DNA of 64,000 nt from Calliopsis andreniformis (taxonomy: Eukaryota; Arthropoda; Insecta; Hymenoptera; Andrenidae). This document shows, piece by piece, positions 12,891 to 25,034 of this stretch (the first letter of the stretch is position 1; each line of letters opens with the position of its first letter). The position numbers and the translations under genes are program-made. The notes beneath the pieces were generated by a model, which did no database searches, had not been told where the DNA came from, and worked only from the letters and a program-made list of their open reading frames with translations. The DNA is taken from contig NW_027480505.1 of assembly GCF_051401765.1 (NCBI RefSeq), positions 1,116,001 to 1,180,000 of the forward strand. The letters are read 5' to 3'.

Positions 12891-14449
12891 CTATGGCGTT
12901 GCTCGACCTGATCGAATAGCTAGGGCCTTAGAAGTCAACGCCTGAAGTATAAAATACAATAAAAATACAACAGTCTTTCCATCCTATAACAGGAATAATT
13001 GCAACCCGTGTGAAGGTGATGGTCATTTCTACGTTCCAGGCAACCTAGGCTTCACCCTAGGGCGTTGTTCCACCAGATGGAATAGTTAGGGACTAAGAAG
13101 TCAACGCCAGAAGCATAAAACACTAGATAAATACAACAGTTTTTCCATCATATAAAACGAATAATTGCAACCAGGATGAAAGTTATGGTCATTTCTACGT
13201 TCCGGGCAACCTAGGCTTCACTCTAGGGCGTCGCTCGACCAGATAGAATAGCTAGGGCCTTAGAAGTCAACGCCCGAAGCATAAAATACAAAATAAGTAG
13301 AACAGTTTTTCCATCGTATAAAACGAATAATTGCTACCAGTGTGTAAGTTATGGTCATTGCTACGTTCCGCGCAACCTAGGCTTCACCCAAGGGCGTTGT
13401 TCCACCAGATGGAATAGTTATTGCCTAAGAAGTCAACGCCAGAAGCATAAAATACGATATAAATACAACAGCTATTCCATCGTATAAGACGAATAATTGC
13501 GCCCAGTGTGAATGTAATGGTCATTTCTACGTTCCCGGCAACCTAGGCTTCACTCTAGGGCGTTGCTCCACCAGATCGAATAATTAGGCCTTAGAAATCA
13601 ACGCCAGAAGCATAAAATACAACATAAATACAACAGATTCACCATCGTATATAATGTATATTTGCAAACAGTGTGAAAGTAATGGTCATTTCTACGTACC
13701 GGGCAACCTAGGCTCCACTCACGGGCGTTGCTCCACCAAATCGAATAGCTAGGGCCTTAGAAGTCAACGCCAGAAGCATAAAATAATATAAAGATGCAAA
13801 AGTTTTTCCATCGTATAACAGGAATAACTTCAAACAGTGTGAAAGTAATGGTCATTTCCATGTTCCGGGCAACCAAGTCTTCACTCTAGGGCGTTGCTCC
13901 ACCAGATCGAATAGTTAGGGCCTAAGAAGTCAACGCCAGAAGTATAAAATACAATATAAGTACAAATGCTTTTCCATCGTATAAAATGAATAATTGCAAA
14001 CATTGTGAAAGTAATGGTCATTTCTCCGTTCCGGGCAACCTAGGCTTCACTCTAGGGCGTTGCACGAACAGACTGAATAGTTAGGCCATTAGAAGTCAAC
14101 GCCCGAAGCATAAAACACAAAATAAATGGAACGGTTTTTCCATTGTATAAAACGAATAATTGCTACCAGTGTAAAAGTTATGGTCATTTCTACGTTCCAG
14201 GCATCCTAGGCTTCACCCTAGGACGTTGTTCCACCAGATCGAACAGTTAGGGCCTAAGAAGGCAACGCCAGAAGCATAAAATACAATATAAATATAACAG
14301 TTTTTCCATCGTATAAAACGAATGATAGCAACCAGTGTGAAAGTTATGGTCATTTCTACGTTCCGGGCAACCTAGGCTTTACTCTGGGGCGTTGCGCCAC
14401 CAGATCAAATAGTTAGGGCCTAAGAAGTCAACGCCAGAAGCATAAAATA

Positions 14450-14600
14450 CAACATTAATACAACAGATTTTCCATTGTATATAATGTATATTTGCAAACA
14501 GTGTGAAAGTAATGGTCATTTCCATGTACCGGGCAACCTAGGCCCCACTCTCGGGGGTTGCTCCACCAAATCGAATAGCTAGGGCCTTAGAAGTCAACGC
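14450..14600 (+). repeat. Long-range duplicated variant monomer, right copy
   Basis: Partner of 10,301-10,450; the same cluster of private changes is present. Confidence 0.75.
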
Positions 14601-14964
14601 CAGAAGCATAAAGTACAATAAAGATGCAACAGTTTTTCCATCGTATAACAGGAATAATTGCAACCAGTGTGAAGGTAATGGTATGTTCTACGTTCCGGGC
14701 AACGTAGGCTTCACTCTAGGGCGGTGCTCTACCAGATCGAATAGTTAGTGCCTAAGAAGTCAACGGCAGAAGCATAAAATACAATATAAATACAACAGCT
14801 TTTCCTTCGCATAAAACGTCTAGTTGCTCCCAGTGTGAAAGTTATGGTCATTTCTACGTTCCGGGCAGCATAGGCTTCCCTCTAGGGCGTTGCGCCACCA
14901 GATCGAATAGTTAGGGCCTTAGAAGTCAACGCCCGAAGCACAAAATACAAAATAACTAAAACAG

Positions 14965-15400
14965 TTTTTCCATCGTATAGAATGTATATTTGCAAACAGT
15001 GTGAAAGTAATGGACATTTCTACATCCTGAGCAAGCTATGCTTCACTCTAGGGCGTTGCTCCACCAGATCAAACTGTTAGGGCCTTAGAAGTCAACGCCC
15101 GTAGCATAAAACGCAAAATAAATAGAACGGTTTTTCCATTGTATAAAACGAATAATTGCTACCAGTGTAAAAGTTATGGTCATTTCTACGTTCCGGGCAA
15201 CCTAGGCTTCACCCTAGGGCGTTGTTCCACCATATCGAATAGCTAGGGCCTTAGAAGTCAACGCCAGAAGCATAAAATACAATATAAGTAAAAAAGTTTT
15301 TCCATCGTATAGAATGTATATTTGCAAACAGTGTGAAAGTAATGGACATTTCTACATCCTGAGCAAGCTATGCTTCACTCTAGGGCGTTTCTCCACCAGA
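14965..15400 (+). repeat. Two-monomer-period local duplication
   Basis: CATCGTATAGAATGTATATT followed by GGACATTTCTACATCCTGAG and CAAGCTATGCTTC occurs at 14,971 and 15,303, offset 332 (two monomers). Confidence 0.8.
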
Positions 15401-15679
15401 TCGAGTAGTTAGGGCCTACGAAGACAACGCTAGAAGCATAAAATACAATAAAAATGCAACAGTTTTTCCATCGTATAACTGCAATAACTGCAACCAGTGT
15501 AAAAGTACTGGTCATTTCTACGTTCCGGGTAACCTAGGCTTCACTCTAGGGCGTTGTTCCACCAGATCGAACAGTTAGGGCCTTAGAAGTCAGCGCCAGG
15601 AGCATAAAGTACAATAAAGATGCAACAGTTTTTCCATCGTATAACTGCAATAACTGCAACCAGTGTGAAAGTACTGGTC

Positions 15680-16040
15680 ATTTCTACTTTCCGGGCAACC
15701 TAGGCTTCACCCTAGGGCGTTGTTCCACCAGATCGAACAGTTAGGGCCTAAGAAGTCAACGCCAGAAGCATCAAATACAATATAAATATAACAGTTTTTC
15801 CATCGTCTAAAACGAATAATTGCTACCGGTGTGAAGGTTATGGTCATTTCTATGTTCCCGGCAACCTAGGCTTCACTCTAGGGCGTTTCTCCACCAGATC
15901 GAATAGTTAGGTCCTTAGAAGTCAACGCCAGAAGCATAAAATACGATATAAATACAACAGCTTTTCCATCGTATAAAACGAATAATTGCAACCAGTGTAG
16001 AAGTTATGGTCATTTCTACGTTCCGGCAACCTAGGCTTCA
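15680..16040 (+). repeat. 19-monomer-offset duplication, right copy
   Basis: Partner of 12,527-12,890. It differs by a few substitutions, for example TATGTTCCCGG in place of TACGTTCCGCG. Confidence 0.8.
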
Positions 16041-17188
16041 CTATAGGGCGTTGCTCCACCAGATCGATTAGTTAGGGCATTAGAAGTCAACGCCCGAAGC
16101 ATAAAATACAAAATAAGTAAAACAGTTTTTCCATCGCATAAAACGAATAATTGCTACCAGTGTGACAGTTATGGGCATTTCTACGTTCCGTGCATCCTGG
16201 GCTTTACCCTAGGGCGTTGTTCCACCAGATGGAATAGTCAGGGCCTAAGAATTCAACGCCAGAAGCATAAAATACGATATAAATACAACAGTTTTTCCAT
16301 CGTATAACAGGGATAATTGCAAACAGTGTGAATGTAATGGTCATTTCTACGTTCCGTGCAATCTAGGTTTCACTCTAGGGCGTTGTTCCACCAGTTCCAA
16401 TTGTTACGGCCTTAGAAGTCAACGCCAGAAGCATAAAATACAATAAAGATACAAGGGTTTTTCCGTCGTATAAGAGGAGTAATTGCAACCAGTGTGAAGG
16501 TATTGGTCTTTTCTACGTTCCGGGCAGCCTAGGCTTCACACTAGGGCGTTGCTCCTCCAGATCGAATAGCTATGGTCTTAGAATTCAACGCCAGAAGGGT
16601 AAAATACAATATAAGTACACTAGTTTTTCAATCGTATAAAATGAATAATTGCAAACATTGTGAAGGTAATGGTCATTTCTACGTTTCGAACTACCTAGGC
16701 TTCACACTAGGGCGTTGCTGCACGAGATCGAAGAGTTAGTGGCCTAAGAATTCAACGCCAGAGGCATAAAATACAATTAAAATGCAACAGTTTTACCATC
16801 GTATAACAGGAATAACGAAACCAGTGTGAAAGTACTGTTCATTTCTTCGTACCGTGTAACCTGGGTTTCACTCTAGGGCGTTGCTACACCATTTCGAATA
16901 GCTAGGGATTTAGAAGTCAACGCCAGAAGCATACAATACAATATAAGTACAACAGTTTTTTTATCGTATAAAATGAATAATTGCAAACATTGTGAAAGTA
17001 ATAGTCATTTCTACGTTCCGGGCAACCTAGGCTTCACTCTAGGGCGTTGCTCCTCCAGATCCAATAGCTAGGGACTTAGAATTCAGCGCCAGAAGCATAA
17101 AATACAATAAAAATACAACAGTTTTTCCATCGCATAACAGGAATAATTGCAACCAGTGTGAAAGTAATGGTCATTTCTACGTTCCGGG

Positions 17189-18600
17189 CATGCTAGGTTT
17201 CACTCTATGGTGTTCCTGCACCAGATCGAATAGTTAGGGAATAAGAAGTCACTGCCAGAAGTAAAAAATACGATATAAATATAACAGATGTTCCATCGTA
17301 TAACAGGAGTAATTGCAACCAGTGTGAAAGTAATGGTCATTTCTACGTTCCGTGCATGCTAGGTTTCACTCTATGGCGTTCCTCCACCAGATCGAATAGT
17401 TAGGGCCTTAGAAGTCAACGCCAGGAGCATAAAATACAATAAATATGCAACATTTTTTCCATCGTATAGCAGGAATAATTGCAACCAGTGTGCAGGTAAT
17501 GGTATGTTCTACGTTCCGGGCAACCTATGCTTCACTCTAGGGCGGTGCTCCACCAGATCAAATAATTAGGGCCTACGAAATCAACGCCAGAAGCATAAAA
17601 TACGATATAAATACAACAGCTTTTCCATCGTATATAACGTATAATTGCAAACAGTGTGAAAGTAATGGTCATTTCTATGTTCCGGGCACCCTAGGTTTCA
17701 CTCTGGGGCGTTGTTCCACCAGATCGAATAGTTAGTGCCTAAGAACTCAACGCCAGAAGAATTAAATACAACATAAGTACAACAGTTTTTCCATCGTATA
17801 AAATGAGTAATTGCAAACAGTGTGAAAGTAATGGTCATTTCTACGTTCCGAGCAACCTAGGCTTCACTCTAGGGCGTTGCTCCACCAGATCGAATAGTTA
17901 GGGCCTTAGAAGTCAACGCCAGAAGCATAAAATACGATAAAGATGCAACAGTTTTTCCTTCGTGTAAAACGAGTAATTGCAACCAGTGTGAAGGTTATGG
18001 TCATTTCTACGTTCCGTGCAACCCAGGCTTCACCTTAGGGCGGTGCTCCACCAAATCAAATAGTTAGGGCCTAAGAAGTCAACGCCAGAAGCATAAAACA
18101 CAATATAAAGACAACAGCTTCTCCATCGAATATAATGTATATTTGCAAACAGTGTGAAAGTAATGGTCATTTCTACGTTCCGGGCAACCTAGTTTTCACT
18201 CTAGGGCGTTGCTCCTCCAGATCCAATAGCTAGGGCCTTAGAATTCAACGCCAGAAGCATAAAATACAATAAAAATACAACAGTTTTTCCATCGTATAAC
18301 AGGAATAATTGCAACCAGTGTGAAAGTAATGGTCATTTCTACGTTCCGGGCATGCTAGGATTCACTCTATGGCGTTCCTCCACCAGATCGAATAGTTTGG
18401 GCCTTAGAAGTCAACGCCAGGAGCATAAAATACAATAAAGATGCAACAGTATTTTCATCGTATAACAGGAAAAATTGCAACCAGTGTGAAGGTAATGGTA
18501 TGTTCTACGTTCCGGGCAACCTAGGCTTCACTCTAGGGCGGTGCTCCACCAGATCAAATAATTAGGGCCTGAGATGTCAACGCCAGAAGCATAAAATACA
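17189..18600 (+). repeat. Interleaved 6- and 7-monomer duplications near the first switch
   Basis: A variant with GCATGCTAGG replacing GCAACCTAGG occurs at 17,189, 17,355 and 18,351 (offsets 166 and 1,162). A second variant with CGCCAGGAGCATAAAATAC and GGTAATGGTATGTTCTACG occurs at 17,421 and 18,417 (offset 996, six monomers). Otherwise the 16-20 kb zone is heterogeneous, with few long shared tracts. Confidence 0.7.
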
Positions 18601-19994
18601 ATATAAATACAACAGTTCTTCCATCGTATCACAGGAATAATTGCAACCAGAGTAAAAGTGATGGTCATTTCTACGTTCCGAGCGACCTAGGCTTCACTCT
18701 AGGGAGTTGCTCCAAGAGATCGAATAGTTAGGGACTTAGAATTCAACGCTAGAATCATAAAATACAATAAAAATACAGCAGTATTTCCATCGTATAGAAT
18801 GAATAATTGCAAACAGTGTGAAAGAAATGGTCATTTCTACCTTCCGGGCAACCTAGGCTTCACTCTAGGGCGTTGCTACACCAGGTCGAAGAGGTAGGTC
18901 CATAGAAGTCAACGCCCGATACATAAAATACAATATAAATACAACAGCTCTTCCATCGTATAAAATGAATAATTGCAAACAGTGTGAAGATGATTGTCAT
19001 TTCTACGTTCCGGGCTACCTAGGCTTCACTCTAGGGCGTTGCTCCACCACAACGAATAGCTACGGCCTTAGAAGTCAACGTCAGAAGCATTGAATACATT
19101 ACAAATACAACAGCTTTTCGATCGTATAGAATGAATAATTGCGAACATTGTGAAAGTAACGGTCGTTTGTGCGTTCCCGGCAGCCTAGGCTTCACTCTAT
19201 GGCGTTCCTCCACCAGATCGAATGGGTAGGGCCATAGAAGTCAATGCCCGAAGCATAAAATACAATAAAGATACTAGAGTTTTTCCATCGTATAACATGA
19301 ATAATTGCAACCAGAGTAAAGGTGATGGACATTTCTACGTTCCGAGCGAGCTAGGGTTCACTCTGGGGCGTTGCTCCACGAGATCGAATAGTTAGGGACT
19401 TAGAAATCAACGCTAGAAGCATAAAATGCAATATAAATGCAACAGTTTTTCCATTGTACAACAGGAATAATTGCAACCAGTGTGAAAGTAATGATCATTT
19501 CTATGTTCCGAGCAACCTAGGCGTCACTGCAGCGCGTTGCTCCACTACATCTAATAGCTACGACCTTAGAAGTCAACGCCAGAAGAATAAAATGAAACAT
19601 AAGTACAACACTTTTTTAATAGTATAAAATGAATAATTGCAAACAGTGTGAAAGTAATGGTCGTTTCTAGGTTCCGGGCAACCTAGGCTTCTCTCTAGGG
19701 CGTTGCTCTACCAGATCGAATAGTTAGGGCTTTAGAAGTCAGTGCCAGAAGCATAAAATACAATAAAGGTGCAACAGTTTTTCCATCGTATAACACGAAT
19801 AATTGCAACCAGTGTGAAGGTAATGGTCATTTCTACGTTTCGGGCAACCTAGGCTTCACTCTAGGGCGTTGCTCCACCAGGTGGAATAGCTAGGGACTTA
19901 GAATTCAACACCAAAAGCATAAAGTACAATAAAAATACAACAGCTTTTCCATCGTATAGAACGAATAATTGCAACCAGTGTCAAAGCTATGGTC

Positions 19995-20014
19995 CTATTA
20001 TCCACCTATCCACC
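19995..20014. other. Non-satellite filler at the first orientation switch
   Basis: A forward monomer stops after the GGTC of its TGGTCATTTC block at 19,994. About 20 bp follow that do not fit either strand of the monomer. The last 16 bases are the 8-mer TATCCACC repeated twice in tandem (19,999-20,006 and 20,007-20,014). At 20,015 the satellite resumes in reverse orientation with TTCAAACTGGTTGC. The GCAACCAG of the left monomer and the CTGGTTGC of the right one form a short-spaced inverted repeat around the filler. Such filler is typical of end joining with templated insertion; that mechanism is inference. Confidence 0.85.
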
Positions 20015-22617
20015 TTCAAACTGGTTGCAATTAATCCTGTTATACGATGGACAACCTGTTGTATTTTTATTGCATTTTATGCTTCTGGCGTTCACTTCTT
20101 AGGCCCTAACTTTTCGATCTGGTGGAACAACGCCCTAGGGTGAAGCCTAGGTTGCCCGGAACGTAGAAATGACCATAACTTTTACACTGGTAGCAATTAT
20201 ACGTTTTATACAATGGAAAAACTGTTGTATTTATATTGTATTTTATGCTTCTGGCGTTGACTTCTTAGGCCCTAACTATTCGATCTGGTGGAGCAATGCC
20301 TCAGAGTTAAGTCTAGGATGCCCGAAACGCCGAAATGATCATTACTTTCACGCTTGTTGCAATTATTCCTGTTATACGATGAAAAGACAGTTGTATTTTT
20401 ATTGTATTTTATGCTTCAGGCGTAGGCTTCTAAGGCCGTAGCTATTGGATATGGTGGAGCACCGCCCTAGAGTGAAGCCTAGGTTGCTCGGAATATAGAA
20501 ATGACCATAACTTTCACACTGCTTGCAATTATTCGTTTTCTACGATGGAAAAACTGGTGTATTTATATTGTATTTTATGCTTCTGGCGTTCACTTCTTAG
20601 GGCCTAACTATTCGATTTGATGGAACAATGCCCTAGGGTGAAGCCTAGGTTGCCCGGAACGAAAAAATGACCATAACTTTTACACTGGTAGCAATTATTC
20701 GTTTTATACAATGGAAAAACTGTTCTATTTATTTTGTATTTTATGTTTCGGGCGTTGACTTCTTTGGCCATAACAACTCGATCTGGTGGAGCAACGCCCT
20801 AGAGTGAAGCATAGGTTCCCTGGAACGTACAAATGACCATCACTTTCACACGGGTTGCAATTACTCCTGTTATAGGATGGAAAGACTGTTGCATTTTTAT
20901 TACATTTTATGCTTCTGGGGTTCACTTCTTAGGCCCTGACTATTCGATCTGGTGGAACAACGCCCTAGGGTGAAGCCTAGGTTGCCCGGAACGTAGAAAT
21001 GACCATAACTTTTACACTGGTAGCAATTATTCGTTTTATACAATGGAAAAACCGTCCCATTTATTTTGTATTTTATGCTTCGGGCGTTGACTTCTTTGGC
21101 CCTAACAATTCGATCTGGTTGAGCAACGCCCTAGAGTGAAGCCTAGGTTCCCTGGAACGTACAAGTGACCATCACTTTCACACGGGTTGCAATTATTCCT
21201 GTTATACGATGGAAAGTCTGTTGTATTTTTATTGCATTTTATGCTTCTGGCGTTCACTTCCTAGGCCCTGACTATTCGATCTGGTGGAACAACGCCCTAG
21301 GGTGAAGCCTAGGTTGGCCGGAACGTAGAAATGATCATAACTTTTACACTGGTAGCAATTATCCGTTTTATACAATGGAAAAACTGTTCTATTTATTTTG
21401 TATTTTATGCTTCGGGCGTCGACTTCTAAGGCCCTAACTGTTTGATCTGGTGGAGCAACGCCCTAGAGTGAAGCCTAGGTTGCCCGGAACGTAGAAATGA
21501 CCATTACTTTCACACTGTTTGCAATTATTCCTTTTATACGATGGAAAAGCTGTTGTATTTATATCGTATTTTATGCTCCTGGCGTTGACTTCTAAGGCCC
21601 TAGCTAAACGATCTAGTGGAGCAACGCCCTAGAGTGAAGCCTAGGTTGCTCGGAATATAGAAATGACCATAACTTTCACACTGGTTGCAATTATTCGTTT
21701 TCTACGATGGAAAAACTGTGGTATTTATATTGTATTTTATGCTTCTGGCGTTCACTTCTTAGGGCCTAACTATTCGATCTGATGGAACAGTGCCCTAGGG
21801 TGAAGCCTAGGTTGCCCGGAACGTAAAAATGACCATAACTTTTACGCTGGTAGCAATTGTTCGTTTTATACAATGGAAAAACTGTTGTATTTATTTTGTA
21901 TTTTATGCTTCGGGCGTTGACTTCTTTGGCCCTAACAACACGATCTGGTGGAGCAACGCCCTAGAGTGAAGCATACGTTCCCTGGAACGTACAAATGACC
22001 ATCACTTTCACACGGGTTGCAATTATTCCTGTTATAGGATGGAAAGACTGTTGCATTTTTATTGTATTTTATGCTTCAGGCGTAGGCTTCTAAGGCCGAG
22101 GCTATTCGATATGGTAGAGCACCGCCCTAGAGTGAAGCCTAGGTTGCTCGGAACGCAGAAATGACCACTACTTTCACACTGTTCGCAATTATTCATTTAA
22201 TACGATGGAAAAGCTGTTGAATTTATATCGTATTATATGCTTCGGGCGTTGACTTCTAAGGCCCTTACTGTTTGATCTGGTGGAGCAACACCCTAGAGTG
22301 AAGCCTAGGTTGCCCGGAACGTAAAAATGACAATTACTTTCAGACTGTTTGCAATTATTCCTTTTATACGATGCAAAGGCTGTTGTATTTATATTGTATT
22401 TTATGCTTCTGGCGTTCACTTCTTAGGCCCTAACTATTCGATCTGGTGGAACAACGCCCTAGGGTAAAGCCTAGGTTGCCCGGAACGCAGAAATGACCAT
22501 AACTTTTACACTGGTAGCAATTATTCGTATTATACAATGGAAAAACTGTTGTATTTATATTGTATTTTATGCTTGTGGCGTTGACTTCTTAGGCCCTAAC
22601 TATTCGATCTGGTGGAG

Positions 22618-22660
22618 CAATGCCTCAGAGTTAAGTCTAGGTTCCCTGGAACGTACAAGT
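22618..22660 (-). repeat. Chimeric monomer joining half of the marker variant to an ordinary one
   Basis: The left half reads GCAATGCCTCAGAGTTAAGTC as in the marker variant. Right after TCTAGG, at about 22,640, it continues TTCCCTGGAACGTACAAGTG, as in the ordinary monomer at 21,149-21,170. The switch lies inside the shared CTAGG. Downstream, 22,641-22,790 tracks 21,147-21,296 closely. Confidence 0.8.
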
Positions 22661-25034
22661 GACCATCACTTTCACACGGGTTGCAATTATTCCTGTTATA
22701 CGATGGAAAGTCTGTTGTATTTTTATTGCATTTTATGCTTCTGGCGTTCACTTCCTAGGCCCTGACTATTCGATCTGGTGGAACAACGCCCTAGGGTGAA
22801 GCCTAGGGTGCCCGGAACGTAGAAATGACCATAACTTTTACACTGGTAGCAATTATTCGTTTTATACAATGGAAAAACTGTTCTATTTATTTTGTATTTT
22901 ATGCTTCGGGCGTTGACTTCTAAGGCCCTAACACTTCGATCTGGTAGAGCAACGCCCTACAGTGAAGCCTAGGTTGCCCGGAACGTAGATATGACCATAA
23001 CCTTCACACAGGTTGCAATTATTCGTTTTATACGGTGTAAAGGCTGTTGTATTTATTTTGTATTTTATTCTTCTGGCGTTGACTTCTTAGGCCCTAACTA
23101 TTCGATCTGGTGGAACAACGCCGTAGAGTGATGCCTAGGTTGCCCGGAACGTAGAAATGACCATTACTTTCACACTGTTTGCAATTATTCCTTTTATACC
23201 ATGGAAATCTGTTGTATTTATATCGTATTTTATGCTTCTGGCGTTGACTTCTTAGGACCTAACTATTCTATCTGGTGGAGCAACGCCCTAGAGTGAAGCC
23301 TAGGTTGCTCGGAATATAGAAATGACCATAACTTTCACACTGGTTGCTATTATTCGTTTACTAGGATGGAAAAACTGTTGTATTTATATTGTATTTTATG
23401 CTTCTGGCGTTCACTTCTTAGGGCCTAACTATGCGATCTGATGGAACAATGCCCTAGGGTGAAGCCTAGGTTCCCCGGAACGTAGAAATGACCATAACTT
23501 TTACACTGGTAGCAATTATTCGTTCCATACCATGGAAAAACTGTTCTATTTATTTTGTATTTTATGCTTCAGGCGTTGACTTCTATCGCCCTAACTGTTT
23601 GATCTGGTGGAGCAACGACCTAGAGTGAAGCCTAGGTTGCCCGGAACGTAGAAATGACCATTACTTTCACACTGTTTGCAATTATTCCTTTTATACGATG
23701 GAAAATCTGTTGTATTTATACTGTATTTTATGCTTCTGGCGTTCACTTCTTAGGCCCTAACTATTCGATCTGGTGGAACAACGGCCTAAGGTGAAGCCTA
23801 GGTTGCCCGCAACGTAGAAATGGCCATAACTTTTACACATGTAGCAATTATTCGTTTTATACAATGGAAAAACTGTTCTATTTATTTTGTATTTAATGCT
23901 TCGGGCGTTGGCTTCTAAGGCCCTAACTGTTTGATCTGGTGGACCAACGCCATAGAGTGAAGCCTAGGTTGCCCGGAACGTAGAAATGACCATAACTTTC
24001 ACACTGGTTGCAATTATTCGTTTTCTACGATGGAAAAACTGTGGTATTTATATTGTATTTTATGCTTCTGGCGTTGACTTCTTAGGCCCTAACTATTCGA
24101 TCTGGTGGAGCAATGCCTCAGAGTTAAGTCTAGGATGCCCGAAACGCCGAAATGATCATTATTTTCACGCTTATTGCAATTATTCCTGTAATACGATGAA
24201 ACGACTGTTGTATTTTTATTGTATCTTATGTTCCTGGCGTTGACTTCTAAGGCCCTAACTATTCGATCTGGTGGAGCAACACCCTGGAGTGAAGCCTAGG
24301 TTGCCCGGAACGTGGAAATGACCAGAACTCTCACAGTGGTTGCAATTATTCGTTTTATACGATGTAAAAGTTGTTGTATTTATATCGTATTTTATGCTTC
24401 TGGCGTTGACTTCTTAGGCCGTAACTATCCGATCTGGTGGAGCAACGCCCTGGAGTGAAACCTGGGTTGCCCGGAACGTAGAAATGACCACTACTATCAC
24501 ACTGGTTGCAATTAATCCTGTTATACGATGGAAAACCTGTTGTATTTTTATTGCATTTTATGCTTCTGGCGTTCACTTCTTAGGCCCTAACTATACGATC
24601 TGGTGGAACAACGCCCTAGGGTGAAGCCTAGGTTGCCCGGAACGTAGAAATGACCATAGCTTTCACACTGGTTGCAATTATTCGTTTTACATGATGGAAA
24701 AACTGTTGTATTTATATTGTTTTCTATGCTTCTGGCGTTCACTTCTTAGGCCCTAACTATTCGATCTGGTGGAACGACGCCCTAGGGTGAAGCCTAGGTT
24801 GCCCGGAACGTAGATGTGACCATATCTCTTACACTGGTAGCAATTATTCGTTTTATACAATGGAAAAACTGTTGTATTTATTTTGTATTTTATGCTTCGG
24901 GCATTGACTTCTAAGGCCCTAACTGTTTGATCTGGTGGAGCAACGCCCTAGGGTGAAGCCTAGGTTGGCCGGAATGTAGAAATGTCCATAACTTTCACAC
25001 TGGTTGCAATTATTCGTTTTATACGATTGAAAAG

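Larger units (their letters stand above)
1..19994 (+). repeat. 166-bp satellite array, forward block 1 (about 120 monomers)
   Basis: This is an uninterrupted head-to-tail array of a 166-bp monomer. Successive monomers start with a GCATAAAATA-type block at 171, 337, 503, 669 and 835, exactly 166 apart. Read from there, the unit has an AT-rich opening, a CCATCGTATAAAACGAAT or CCATCGTATAACAGGAAT segment, GCAACCAGTGTGAAAG, a TGGTCATTTCTACGTTCC block, a CAACCTAGGCTTCACTCTAG block, GGCGTTGCTCCACCAGATCG, then AATAGTTAGGGCC and AAGTCAACGCC. Monomers differ mainly by substitutions and 1-3 bp indels. The first 6 kb shares longer recent duplications; 16-20 kb is more heterogeneous. No gene, transposon or unique sequence is visible. 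The length is close to the DNA of a chromatosome, as is common for centromeric satellites; a centromeric role is inferred, not shown. Confidence 0.97.
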
